Assembly: GCF_037094685.1 (NCBI RefSeq)
Contig: NZ_CP146614.1
Location: 5,332,001-5,396,000, forward strand
Length of the DNA: 64,000 nt
Reading direction: 5' to 3'
Origin: Massilia sp. METH4
GTDB lineage: Bacteria > Pseudomonadota > Gammaproteobacteria > Burkholderiales > Burkholderiaceae_D
How positions within the stretch are numbered: the stretch's first letter is position 1; each line of letters opens with the position of its first letter. The position numbers were made by a program, and so were the translations under genes. Under the pieces are notes generated by a model. The model was not told the origin of the DNA. It saw nothing but the letters and a program-made list of their open reading frames with translations, and ran no database searches. Shown piece by piece: positions 27,658-36,141 of the stretch.

Positions 27658-29329
27658 GGCCAGCCTCCAGCACTGCGGCCTTGGCGGCGGCCGGCACGGC
27701 ATCGCGCCGCCGCAGCCGCAGTGCCGCCACCGCGGCGACACCCGCACCGGCCAGCATGAACAGGTCCGCGCCGGCGACGGGCCAATATCCTTCGGCGACC
27801 GTACGCAACAGGTGATCGCCCGTGGTGATCCAGTTCAGCGCCGGCGCCAGCACGCCGAGCACGGCGATCGCCAGGCACTGTTCACGCCAGGCCGGCGCCA
27901 GCTTGCCCGCGGCCACCGGCGCGGTGCGCCACACGGCGTGCGCCATGGCCAGCGCCCACGCGCCCCAGAAGCAGTACTTCTCCAGGTCGCCTCGCCATGG
28001 CCAACCGGCGGGCAAGGTGTCCGGCAACAGCCGGTTCGCGACCAGCATGCCGAGCGCCGCGATGACCATGCCGGTGACCGTGGTGACGGCCAGCGCATCG
28101 ACGACGCGTGCGCCCATGCTGCCCTGCTTCGCGTGCTGGCGCTTGCGTTTCTCGACGAAGAACAGGAAGCCGGTGGCGATGCAGGCGCAGCCGGCCAGGC
28201 CGCCCAGCACGTACAGCCAGCGCAGCAGCCAGTGGCGGAAGTGCTGCAGGTGCAGGCCGGTCAGGAATTCGTTGATCCGCGCGACGACGGTCGGTGCCGG
28301 GTCCTCGCGCAGCAGCGCGCCGGTCGATGCCTTGAAGTGGATGCCTTCGCCGGTCAGCGCGATGCGGTCGGTGCCCGCCCGGTACACCGAGACATAGCCG
28401 TTGGCGTCGCCCGGGAACTGCACGGAAAGGAAACCGACGTCGCCCGCCATGCCCTTCGCGGCCCAGCGGCGCTGCGCTTCGGCCACCATCGCGTCCACCG
28501 AGGCGAGCGGCGCGGCGACACCGGCCCGCTCGTGCGGCAAGCCGGTCTCCAGTGCTTCGATGCGTTCATGCTCGTCGTGCAGCCGTTCCAGCTGCGTGTG
28601 CGTGACCGGAAAGTAGATGTAGGCAAAGATCACCAGGCCGGTGAACGCGAAGAAGAAGTGGAATGGCAGCGCGACCACGCCGGTCAGGTTGTGCAAGTCC
28701 AGCAGGCTGCGCTGGGTGCTCTTGTTTGGCCGGAACGTGAACAGTTCGCGGAACAGCTTGCGGTGCATGATCACGCCGGTGACGAGCGCCACGAGCATCA
28801 TCAGGGCGGCGAAGCCGACGATCCAGTAGCCCACCTGCTTCCATTCCAGCGTGAGGCTGTAGTGCAGCGGGTAGAAGAAGCCGCTGCCGACCTTCAGGCG
28901 GTCGTCCGGCAGCGCCTTGCCGTCGCGCGGGTCGATCGTGCGCAGCGCGAAGATATCGGTTCCCTTGTCCTTCGCGTTCGGCACGTCGTACCCCACGAAC
29001 AGGCTCAGCACCGGGTCGCGGTGCGTGGTGTACGCCCCCATGCGGTTCACGGTGTCGAAGCGCTCGGGCAGCGGCCCATCGACCAGGCTGCTCATCGCGG
29101 CACGGGCATCCTCGAGCGGCTGCATGTCCTCGAACACGGGGCGCAGCAGCTTGTCGAACGACGGCATCGGCTGCGGCGCGAAGCGCGTGGCCGGCATGGC
29201 CCAGCGGTCGATCTCGCGGTCGAACACTGACAGCGCGCCGAAGAAGAACACGACCATCAGCACGAACCCCAGGAACAGGCCGAACCAGGTGTGCAGCCAG
29301 GCCATCGACAGGCGGAAATTGGACAGCAT
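27650..29329 (-). CDS. PepSY-associated transmembrane protein (putative iron-siderophore reductase)
   Basis: 559 residues from ATG 29329, with AAGGAGCG in front. MLSNFRLSMAWLHTWFGLFL starts the first helix, and a large periplasmic part (about 40-195) follows. The helix pair near 200-300 includes RSLLDLHNLTGVVALPFHFF with conserved His residues, then a second PepSY-like domain (VDAMVAEAQRRWAAKG) and more helices. Family members sit in the inner membrane and are thought to help ferrisiderophore reduction or iron import; the His pairs could carry heme. It lies between DUF3649 (10 bases) and DUF3325 (overlap). Confidence 0.85.
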   Translation of the reverse strand: MLSNFRLSMAWLHTWFGLFLGFVLMVVFFFGALSVFDREIDRWAMPATRFAPQPMPSFDKLLRPVFEDMQPLEDARAAMSSLVDGPLPERFDTVNRMGAYTTHRDPVLSLFVGYDVPNAKDKGTDIFALRTIDPRDGKALPDDRLKVGSGFFYPLHYSLTLEWKQVGYWIVGFAALMMLVALVTGVIMHRKLFRELFTFRPNKSTQRSLLDLHNLTGVVALPFHFFFAFTGLVIFAYIYFPVTHTQLERLHDEHERIEALETGLPHERAGVAAPLASVDAMVAEAQRRWAAKGMAGDVGFLSVQFPGDANGYVSVYRAGTDRIALTGEGIHFKASTGALLREDPAPTVVARINEFLTGLHLQHFRHWLLRWLYVLGGLAGCACIATGFLFFVEKRKRQHAKQGSMGARVVDALAVTTVTGMVIAALGMLVANRLLPDTLPAGWPWRGDLEKYCFWGAWALAMAHAVWRTAPVAAGKLAPAWREQCLAIAVLGVLAPALNWITTGDHLLRTVAEGYWPVAGADLFMLAGAGVAAVAALRLRRRDAVPAAAKAAVLEAGHA

Positions 29330-29339
29330 GTGCGCTCCT

Positions 29340-29636
29340 TCAGACCAGTTGCTGTTGCAGCAGCGATGCGGCGGCGGCCAGCACGGCCCCGCCTCCAAGC
29401 ATCACCAGCCAGACCCGTCCCAGACTGCGCGCCGCGAAGGCCAGCAGGAAGGCGACCAGGAACACCAGCAGGCCGACGAGGTAGGACAGGTGTTCGGCAT
29501 CGTGGAATTCCATGCCGGCGGCGAACAGCGCGGCGGTACCGAAGGCGATCACGCCCCAGCTGAAGGCATAGCCGCCGAGCACGGCGGCGGCGGTACGGTG
29601 GACGATGTGGAAAGGACTGGAGGTCAGTGCGGCCAT
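29340..29636 (-). CDS. DUF3649 family membrane protein
   Basis: 98 residues with three hydrophobic helices: VHRTAAAVLGGYAFSWGVIA, EHLSYLVGLLVFLVAFLLAF and VWLVMLGGGAVLAAAASLL. DUF3649 proteins are small inner-membrane proteins found next to PepSY proteins in iron clusters. It is the first gene of the operon, 60 bases downstream of a near-perfect Fur box. Confidence 0.75.
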   Translation of the reverse strand: MAALTSSPFHIVHRTAAAVLGGYAFSWGVIAFGTAALFAAGMEFHDAEHLSYLVGLLVFLVAFLLAFAARSLGRVWLVMLGGGAVLAAAASLLQQQLV

Positions 29637-29695
29637 GGTTGGCTTTCAGGGATTGAACACGGAAATGGCGCCGCAAGCCGCATGGCACCAAAGCA

Positions 29696-29714
29696 AATGA
29701 GAAGCATTCTCATT
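29696..29714 (-). promoter_or_regulatory. Fur box
   Basis: AATGAGAAGCATTCTCATT, a 19-base near-palindrome close to the Fur consensus. It stands 60 bases before the DUF3649 start and controls DUF3649-PepSY-DUF3325 by position. The TonB-dependent receptor gene ends, not starts, on the far side, so it is probably not the target. Confidence 0.8.
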
Positions 29715-29815
29715 GTATAACGGGCTTATCCATGTTTCAACCGGAGATTGCCGCTTGACAGGCTGCGGCGCGGAGGACGCGCGCAAGAGACGGCTGTCGA
29801 CCTGTCCCGTAAACG

Positions 29816-29851
29816 GAAAAACGCGTTGCCGGCCGGAGCCGCGCAACGCGT
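29816..29851 (-). terminator. Terminator of the TonB-dependent receptor gene
   Basis: On the minus strand a nine-base stem ACGCGTTGC/GCAACGCGT (29851-29843 and 29829-29821) with a 13-base loop is followed by TTTTCC, 47 bases after the receptor stop. Confidence 0.7.
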
Positions 29852-29897
29852 CCGCCGCACCGCCGGCAAGGGCGGCGCGTCGTGGCCTATGCCCGGA

Positions 29898-32546
29898 TCA
29901 CAGCTTCCAGCGCAGCGTCAGGCCGATCACGCGATCGTAGCGACGGATATCGCGCGGATTGCTCTCGATGCCGTGGTAGTCCTTGTACTTCCGGTCGGTC
30001 AGGTTTTCCACGTCCAGGGTCACGCCGAGGGTGTCGCTGATCTTGTACGAGATCGATGCATCCACGGTCTCGATCGGATCGACGATCAGGTCGATCGGGC
30101 CGATCGGCGCCGCAATGGCGCGGTAGTTGAACGTGTCCACGAAGCGGCTGCGGTAGTTGTAAGCCAGGCGGCCGGACCACGGGCCGCGCTCGTACAGGCC
30201 GACGATATTGGCGGCGTTCTTGGACATGCCCTGAAATGGCGCTTCCTTGCCGTTGTCGATGAAGTGACCCTTCATGTACGTGTAGTTCGCTTCCAGGCCG
30301 AAACCACTGAGCCAGCCCGGCAGGAAGTCGTAGAACTGGCGGTAGCCGATCTCGATGCCTTCCAGCTGGCCATCGTTGACGTTGCGCGGGCGGTCCATGC
30401 GGTACTGCTTGCCATCGATCGTTTCCAGTGCCAGCGAACGGATGATGTAGTTCTCGAACTTGTGCTTGAACACCGTGGCGGTCACGCTGCCGGTCGGTGC
30501 GAAGTACCATTCGAGCGCCACGTCGGCATTCTTGCCGACGACCGGCTTCAGGTCCGGGTTGCCGCCGTTGCCGCCATAGATGCCCAGGCCATCGGGCGTC
30601 GCACCCAGCGATACGCCCGGGTTGAAGTCGCCGAAAGCCGGACGCTGAATCGTCTTGCCCGCATTGATGCGGCCGATCAGCGAGTCGGTCAGGTTGGCCT
30701 TCACCGTCAGGTTCGGCAGCACGTCGGTATCGGAAACCTTGCGGTTGACCGCCACCGGCTGGCCAGCGATGTTCGAGAAGCCGTTCACGTCCAGCTTGGT
30801 CTTCACGACACGCACGCCCAGCGTGCCTTCGACCGGGACCGGCCCCGCGTTGAAGCCGAAACGGGTCTTGCCGTACAACGCGCTCGTGTCTTCGCTGTTC
30901 GTGTACAGGGAGTACGGGTCGGGCGCCGTGCGGCCATCGCGGCCGTACAGCTTGCGCCAGGCGTCGATGTTGCGATGCTGGTAATCGCCGCAGATCACCA
31001 GCCACTGCGCCATGCCGTAGTCGTTCGAGAACGCTTTCGACGGGCAGGTCAGGCCTGGCAGCGAGCTCACTGCCGGCAGGCCCGGCACCGCCGGCAGGAA
31101 GTTCAGGCTTTCATGCTGGTAGCGCGCGGTGCGCTTGGCCAGCCGGACGCCCATCGAGAACTCGCGGAAGAAGCTTTCCTCTCCATTGCTGTACGTGGCG
31201 TCGGCACGCCAGTCCTTCGACTGGCCGCCGGACGCCTGCCAGTTGTCGATGAAGTTGTGCAGCGTGTAGTTGTTCGGGTCCAGCATGTTGTAGCCGGGAT
31301 AGTCGAAACGCGCGCCGCCGTTCACATAGGTCTGGCCGACAATCGTGGTCGGATGCGCCAGCATCTCCATGATCGGCATTTCCTGCTTCCAGCGGCTGGT
31401 GGTGCGCACGAACTCGGTCGAGACGCGCAGGTCCGGGGTCACGCGCCACTTGGCCCCGATCGCGCCCTGGTGCGTTTCGGAATCGTCGCGCGGCGCCTGG
31501 TTGGAGCTCAATGCCGTCGGACTGCTGGACGACGTGACCGTGTCCACCTGGTTCGTGCCAGGGAACAGCGTGTACTGCGTGGTCGGGCCCCAGCCCAGGT
31601 TGGCCAGGAAGAACTGGCTTTCGCGGTCGTGGTCGATGCGGGTCGACCAGCCTTCGGCGTACAGTTCCACGTCCTTCGACGGCTTAAACTGGACAGCCCA
31701 GTTGGCGGCATAGCGCTCGCGCACGCCGACCACGCTCGAATGGCCCAGGTCGACGGGGCCCGTGACGGCCGGGTTCGGCTTGCTGGTGTTGTTCGTGACG
31801 GTATTGTCCGGCGGCGAATTCCACGTGACTTCGTCGAAGTAGCGGCCTTTCTGGTACGACACGCCGAACAGCGCGCCGAGTTCGCCGAAGCCCGTGTTCC
31901 AGCGGTTCGAGATCATGCCGGACACTTGCGGGTCGGTCTTGCCGACCTTGTCGCGGCTTTCCAGGCGGCCCGTCATGCTGGCCGAAAAGCCCTTGAAGTC
32001 GAACGGGCGGGCCGTGCGCACGTCGATCACGCCGGCGGTGCCGCCTTCGACCATTTCCGCGCCCTGCGTCTTGTAGACATCGATACGCTGGAGCATGGTG
32101 GTCGGAATGTCCGACAGGTACAGGTTACGGCCGGTCGAGGTGTAGACCTCCCGGCCGTTCAGCAGCGTGGTCAGGCCCGGCAGGCCGCGAATGATCACTT
32201 CATTCGCTTCGCCGCCCTGGCGGCGCACCTGCACGCCGGTCACGCGGCCGAGGATCTCGGCCACGTTCTTGTCCGGGAACTTGCCGGCGTCTTCCGCGAC
32301 GATCGAATCGATCACCTCGTCGGAGTTGCGCTTGATCGTTTGCGCGCTCTGTGCGGCGCGCCGCACACCGGTCACGACGACTGCGACCGGTTCGGTCGAT
32401 GCCTGCGCCTGCTCGGCCACGGCCTGGGCGTTTTGTGCCCAGACCGATGCGCTGCTGAGGATGCCGGCACCCGCCAGGACGGCGACCGACAGTTTCATTT
32501 TCATCTGATGCGATGGGGGAGTGTGACCGAACGAATTCGATGTCAT
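29898..32546 (-). CDS. TonB-dependent receptor (Caulobacter/Xanthomonas sugar-type)
   Basis: 882 residues from ATG 32546, chosen for AGGAG seven bases upstream. A signal peptide (MKMKLSVAVLAGAGILSSAS, ending VWAQ) with a short leader precedes it. The plug (about 50-190) has VAVVVTGVRRAAQSAQTIKR, AEDAGKFPDKNVAEILGRV and VIIRGLPGLTTLLNGREV; this wording is that of receptors for carbohydrate or complex nutrients, not siderophores. The rest is a 22-strand outer-membrane barrel ending in RVIGLTLRWKL with a terminal hydrophobic residue. It has its own terminator and lies behind the Fur-linked genes, but its promoter is on the far side at 32547. Confidence 0.92.
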   Translation of the reverse strand: MTSNSFGHTPPSHQMKMKLSVAVLAGAGILSSASVWAQNAQAVAEQAQASTEPVAVVVTGVRRAAQSAQTIKRNSDEVIDSIVAEDAGKFPDKNVAEILGRVTGVQVRRQGGEANEVIIRGLPGLTTLLNGREVYTSTGRNLYLSDIPTTMLQRIDVYKTQGAEMVEGGTAGVIDVRTARPFDFKGFSASMTGRLESRDKVGKTDPQVSGMISNRWNTGFGELGALFGVSYQKGRYFDEVTWNSPPDNTVTNNTSKPNPAVTGPVDLGHSSVVGVRERYAANWAVQFKPSKDVELYAEGWSTRIDHDRESQFFLANLGWGPTTQYTLFPGTNQVDTVTSSSSPTALSSNQAPRDDSETHQGAIGAKWRVTPDLRVSTEFVRTTSRWKQEMPIMEMLAHPTTIVGQTYVNGGARFDYPGYNMLDPNNYTLHNFIDNWQASGGQSKDWRADATYSNGEESFFREFSMGVRLAKRTARYQHESLNFLPAVPGLPAVSSLPGLTCPSKAFSNDYGMAQWLVICGDYQHRNIDAWRKLYGRDGRTAPDPYSLYTNSEDTSALYGKTRFGFNAGPVPVEGTLGVRVVKTKLDVNGFSNIAGQPVAVNRKVSDTDVLPNLTVKANLTDSLIGRINAGKTIQRPAFGDFNPGVSLGATPDGLGIYGGNGGNPDLKPVVGKNADVALEWYFAPTGSVTATVFKHKFENYIIRSLALETIDGKQYRMDRPRNVNDGQLEGIEIGYRQFYDFLPGWLSGFGLEANYTYMKGHFIDNGKEAPFQGMSKNAANIVGLYERGPWSGRLAYNYRSRFVDTFNYRAIAAPIGPIDLIVDPIETVDASISYKISDTLGVTLDVENLTDRKYKDYHGIESNPRDIRRYDRVIGLTLRWKL

Positions 32547-32975
32547 CGAGGATCTCCTGATCGTTATAGTTTTTGTGAAAAGACGTGTGCTACCACTGTC
32601 AACTCAATACTGCAAGGCGATGGTAGTGATCGGAGTGAGATCGATCCAATCATTTTTTTGCGGAATCCGATGTCATATTTGATATTGCTACCGGCACCTC
32701 AGCGGTTCGCAGCAGCAACACCCGTTCCTCATGAGATCCAACGCGATGCTCGGGATGCTGCTTGCGCTTTGATTACAAAGGCTTTCAACCCGCCGCGGCG
32801 GGAGCGTAAGCGCTCGGATTCGCGCAAGAACGTGATTGCACCGCATGCTGCGCGGCCATGCCGATCGAAGACAGGCCGCCCGGGACGGGCATCGAATCCG
32901 GTTGCATTGTATGAATTGCGCAACATGGTACCGGCACCCTTGCGCGCCATCCGGCAATGGCCCGGCGATGCATGA
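32547..32975. other. Intergenic region upstream of the TonB-dependent receptor
   Basis: 429 bases without a gene. On the minus strand TTGACA (32602-32597) could be a -35 box. GCTACCA (32589-32595) and TGGTAGT (32621-32627) are half sites like those of LacI-type sugar regulators, but face away from each other with 25 bases between. The right part (32700-32970) shows nothing I can name. Confidence 0.35.
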
Positions 32976-33748
32976 ATGTCATCGAAAAGGGTGTTCCGCG
33001 CACCGCTGGCCGGCTACACGCCACGCGAGCGGGCCGAAGCGGCCGAGCGGCGCCCCGACAAGGCGACGAGCCGCGCCGGCGCGCAGCGTCCCGCCATCCG
33101 CACGCTCGACGAAGGCACGCAAGTCCTGCTCGTCACACCGGGCGACATCGACGCGCTGGCCGGCGACACGACCGAGGCGGTTCGGGCCTGATCCTCATCT
33201 ATACGAAGTCGCTGCGCAAGGGAGAATTCGTGCGCATCGGGCATCCCGAGGGCACGGTGGCGCAAGGGGGCATGTTCGCCACCCGGCTGCGCACCCGCTT
33301 CGGCGAGGAGATCGCCCTGCCCGATGCCTTTATCCTTGGGAACACGGTGCGCAACTTCTCGCGCGCCCGGCCGGGCACCGGCTGCATGCTGGACACGGGC
33401 GTCACCATCGGCTACGACACGCCGTGGCGGCAGGTGCACGCCATGCTCGCCGCCGCGGCTGCGGCGACGCCCGGCCTCGCCGCCGATCCCGCGCCGATCG
33501 TGGCCCAGACCGGGCTGTCGGACTTCTACATCGGGTACAAGCTGATCGCCTATGTGGAATACGCGTCGCCGCGCGACCGCGCCGAAGTCCTGACCCACCT
33601 GCACCAGAACATCGTCGACGAATTCAACCTGCGGGGCGTGCAGATCATGTCGCCGCACTCCACCGAGCAGCCGGCCGCGGCGCACGTGCTCGCCCCTGCG
33701 GACTGGCACCGGGCGCCGGCGGCGCCGCCGCCCGACCACGTCCCATGA
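32976..33748 (+). pseudogene. MscS-type mechanosensitive channel with internal deletion
   Basis: Two pieces of one gene. The first frame (32976-33191) gives MSSKRVFRAPLAGYTPRERA through DEGTQVLLVTPGDIDALAGD then stops: the periplasmic head of a large channel. The second frame (from about 33180) gives GSGLILIYTKSLRKGEFVRI, EGTVAQGGMFATRLRTRFGE and NTVRNFSR, the MscS beta domain, and runs to the TGA at 33748. All membrane helices between are gone and the frame is broken at the joint (about 33180-33190). The product cannot form a channel. Confidence 0.75.
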
Positions 33749-33851
33749 CCGGTTAGCGGGTTGTTGCATGGATGCCGCAGATCGCGACATTTCCGCGCCA
33801 CCAGTTGGAACGGTCCCGCTACACTGAGCCTCCCTGAATCGGGAGGTGACC

Positions 33852-34079
33852 ATGATGCCGACGGTGTTGGGAATCAATCGCACGCAGGACGCCAGTGCCT
33901 GCCTGATGCGCGGCCAGTCCCCGTTCTACATGGCCACGCGCCACGGGGTCGAATGCGTGGCCAAGCAGCTGTGGGACCGCGACGACGACAACCCCGTCGG
34001 CCTTGGCATGTTCTACTTCCTGCTGGCGGACGCGATCTTTCCCGGCGAAGGCAACGAGGGCGGCGGCAAGGCGCCATGA
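33852..34079 (+). pseudogene. NodU/HypF-type carbamoyltransferase, internally deleted remnant
   Basis: 75 codons after a good GGAGGTGACC ribosome site. The start MPTVLGINRTQDASACLMRG is the first strand of NodU-type carbamoyltransferases (normal length about 550-600). It is then joined to PVGLGMFYFLLADAIFPGEG and NEGGGK, a block that normally lies near residues 180-220, where GNEGKVMGLA is expected. Both the ATP/carbamoyl-phosphate domain and the C-terminal domain are lost. The TGA overlaps the start of the next frame (ATGA). Confidence 0.55.
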
Positions 34080-34351
34080 TCCAGGCCTACCCAGCCCACG
34101 CCAGCGTGCCGCGCGGCGGCACATTGATGCTTCACGTCAGCACCGGCCGCCGCCGCTTTCGCATGCACTCCCTGCGCTGGACCGGGCGGCTCGAACCGCT
34201 GGCCGCCACGGCCTGGCTGCCCGGCGAACATGCGCCGCTGCGCGATGCCGGCAGCACCGACTGGCCGCAAGCGGTGGTCTCGGGCGATGGCGGGCCCGTC
34301 GCCGCGATCACCCGCAACGTGATGTCGCATCTGCTGGAGGGCACGGCATGA
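34076..34351 (+). pseudogene. DMFA2-like (N,N-dimethylformamidase beta subunit-like) head-tail fusion
   Basis: 91 codons, in frame from ATG to TGA. The head (MIQAYPAHASVPRGGTLMLH, TAWLPGEHAPLRDAGS) looks like the beta-sandwich start of DMFA2-like proteins, which are several hundred residues long. It is joined directly to VAAITRNVMSHLLEG, which resembles their last helix. Its stop overlaps the GT9 start (ATGA), the coupling expected of an original operon order. I read it as an in-frame internal deletion; the family call is tentative. Confidence 0.45.
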
Positions 34352-35370
34352 AGGCGTTGCCCCTGCCGCACGCCGGCGGCATCGTCGTCTTCCGTGCGCT
34401 GCAGCTGGGCGACATGCTGTGCGCGGTGCCGGCCCTGCGCGCCCTGCGGGCGGCCGCGCCGCACGCCCACATCACGCTCGTCGGCCTGCCGTGGGCAGCC
34501 CAGTTCGCGCAGCGCTTCGCCGCCTACCTCGACGATTTCCTGCCCTTTCCCGGCCACCCCGCCCTGCCCGAGCAGCCGGTGCGGCACGCCGACATGCCGG
34601 CCTTTCACACGGCGCTGGCGCGGCGCAGGCCGGCACTGGCGATACAGATGCATGGCGACGGCACGCGCACCAACGCAATCGTGGCCGGCTTCGGCAGCGC
34701 CGCCTGTGCCGGCTTTTACCCGGAAGGCGCGACCGCGCCGCCGGGCTGGGCCGGCATACCCTGGCCCGCCGCGGGGACCGAACCGGAACGGCTGCTGCGG
34801 CTGACGGACAGCCTGGGCGCACCGCGCCGCGGCGACCAGCTGGAGTTTCCCCTGACGGCCGGCGACACGGCGGAACTGCGCTCGTCCGGCCTCGCCGAAG
34901 GCCTCGTGCCGGGCGCCTACTTCTGCATCCACCCGGGCGCGCGCAGCCGCGACAAGTGCTGGTCCGTGGAACGCTTCGCCGAAGTGGCGGATCACGTCGC
35001 GCAGGCCTGGGCGCTGACTCCCGTATTTACCGGCGCGGCCAACGAGGCCGACCTGGCGAACGCCGTGGCGCGGCGCATGGCGGTGCCCGCGCGCATCGCC
35101 GCCGGCCCGATCTCGATCGGCGCGATGGCGGCGCTGATGGCGGGCGCGCGACTGCTGGTGTGTAACGATACGGGGGTTTCGCACATCGCGGCCGGCCTGC
35201 GCCTGCCCAGCGTGGTCGTGTTCAGCAAGGCCGATATCCGCCGCTGGGCCCCGGCCGACGCGGCGCTGCACCGCTGCCTGTGGGACCCGGAAGGCGCCCG
35301 CGCCGCCGACGTGATCGCCCATGCCGACGCGCTGCTGGCCGGCGCGCCGCCCGCGGGTCAGCGCTCGTAG
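34348..35370 (+). CDS. glycosyltransferase family 9 (heptosyltransferase-like)
   Basis: 340 residues, apparently intact. GT9 enzymes move heptose or another sugar onto lipopolysaccharide core at the inner membrane's cytosolic face. The N-terminal GGIVVFRALQLGDMLCAVPA and the donor-binding CIHPGARSRDKCWSVERFA are family hallmarks, followed by VFTGAANEADLANAV and LLVCNDTGVSHIAAGLRLPS. It overlaps the stop of the DMFA2-like remnant. The neighbours on both sides are broken, so the pathway it served here may be lost even though this gene survives. Confidence 0.88.
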   Translation: MKALPLPHAGGIVVFRALQLGDMLCAVPALRALRAAAPHAHITLVGLPWAAQFAQRFAAYLDDFLPFPGHPALPEQPVRHADMPAFHTALARRRPALAIQMHGDGTRTNAIVAGFGSAACAGFYPEGATAPPGWAGIPWPAAGTEPERLLRLTDSLGAPRRGDQLEFPLTAGDTAELRSSGLAEGLVPGAYFCIHPGARSRDKCWSVERFAEVADHVAQAWALTPVFTGAANEADLANAVARRMAVPARIAAGPISIGAMAALMAGARLLVCNDTGVSHIAAGLRLPSVVVFSKADIRRWAPADAALHRCLWDPEGARAADVIAHADALLAGAPPAGQRS

Positions 35371-35540
35371 ACTTCCATGGCCCGCGCGGCGACGTCATCG
35401 GCGTCCACGTCATCGACGAACGACACGTCGTGCGCGCAGCGCTCGTACCGGTTGTCGTGCCCGCACACACGGGGGCAATGCACGCACGCCGACACGGCGG
35501 GGCTGAGCAGTTGCAGGCGCAACGCGACACTGCCTGCCAC
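35358..35540 (-). pseudogene. Cys-rich C-terminal fragment, unidentified
   Basis: A 60-codon minus frame from GTG 35540 to TGA 35358, tail-to-tail with the GT9 gene and overlapping it by 13 bases. It reads ACVHCPRVCGHDNRYERCAH then DDVDADDVAARAMEVYER, a Cys cluster plus an acidic helix like the end of a longer enzyme. No start of its own is convincing. I do not know the family. Listed because the same head/tail loss is seen at all nearby genes. Confidence 0.35.
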
Positions 35541-35563
35541 ATTGGTGTACCAGAAGAGGCATC

Positions 35564-36134
35564 ATGCCGGGCGCGCCGTGGGTACCGATGCATCCGGGTG
35601 CCACGGCGCCGTCGCGCCGCTACCCGGCGGCGCACTGGTCGCGCGTCATCGAACAGGTCACGCGCCGGGCTGGCCTGCAGGTGGTGCTCACCGGCGGGCC
35701 GGACGAAGTGGCGCTGGTGCGTTACATTGTCGCCGCGGCCGATGGCGCGCCGGGAGCCGTGCTGGCACTGGCCGGCCAGTTATCGCTGGGCGAACCGGGG
35801 GCGGCGATCGCGCTGGCCGGCGGTGGCCTCGAACAATTCCAGGCCGGCGCATATCAGCGCCGCGCTGGGCACGCCGGTCGTCGACCTGTACGCGCTGACG
35901 AATCCGCAGCACACGCCATGGCAGGTGCCGAACCGAGTGCTGTTCCACGACGTGCCATGCCGGAATTGCTACAGCAGCGTGTGCCGCGAGGGGCACCATG
36001 CTTGTCTGGCGCAGGTGAAGCCGGAACAGGTGGTGGCGGCCCTGCTGGAATTGCTCGATGAGGCGGACGTTGCGCCCGCCGGCTTGCCTTCGGCCGCGCG
36101 CCCCGTGGCAGCCGCCCCGCCGCGTACGCCGTGA
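35564..36134 (+). pseudogene. second glycosyltransferase family 9 gene, truncated and frameshifted
   Basis: Begins inside the GT9 donor-binding half: VPMHPGATAPSRRYPAAHW, LQVVLTGGPDEVALV, LALAGQLSLGEPGAAIAL. At about 35820 the frame shifts, and the next frame continues the family sequence: VASNNSRPAHISAALGTPVV, DLYALTNPQHTPWQVPNRVL, HDVPCRNCYSSVCREGHHAC, to TGA 36134. The N-terminal acceptor half (about 180 residues) is missing. It is a different GT9 from the intact one at 34348. Confidence 0.8.
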
Positions 36135-36141
36135 GCGGGTG

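Noticed and set aside
29696..29714. Fur box as the promoter of the TonB receptor at 29898
   Set aside because: The receptor is on the minus strand and ends here; its start is at 32546.
29748..32975. 1,075-codon open frame on the plus strand
   Set aside because: It is antisense to the TonB-dependent receptor, lacks motifs and has the Arg/Ala/His-rich look of a GC-driven shadow frame.
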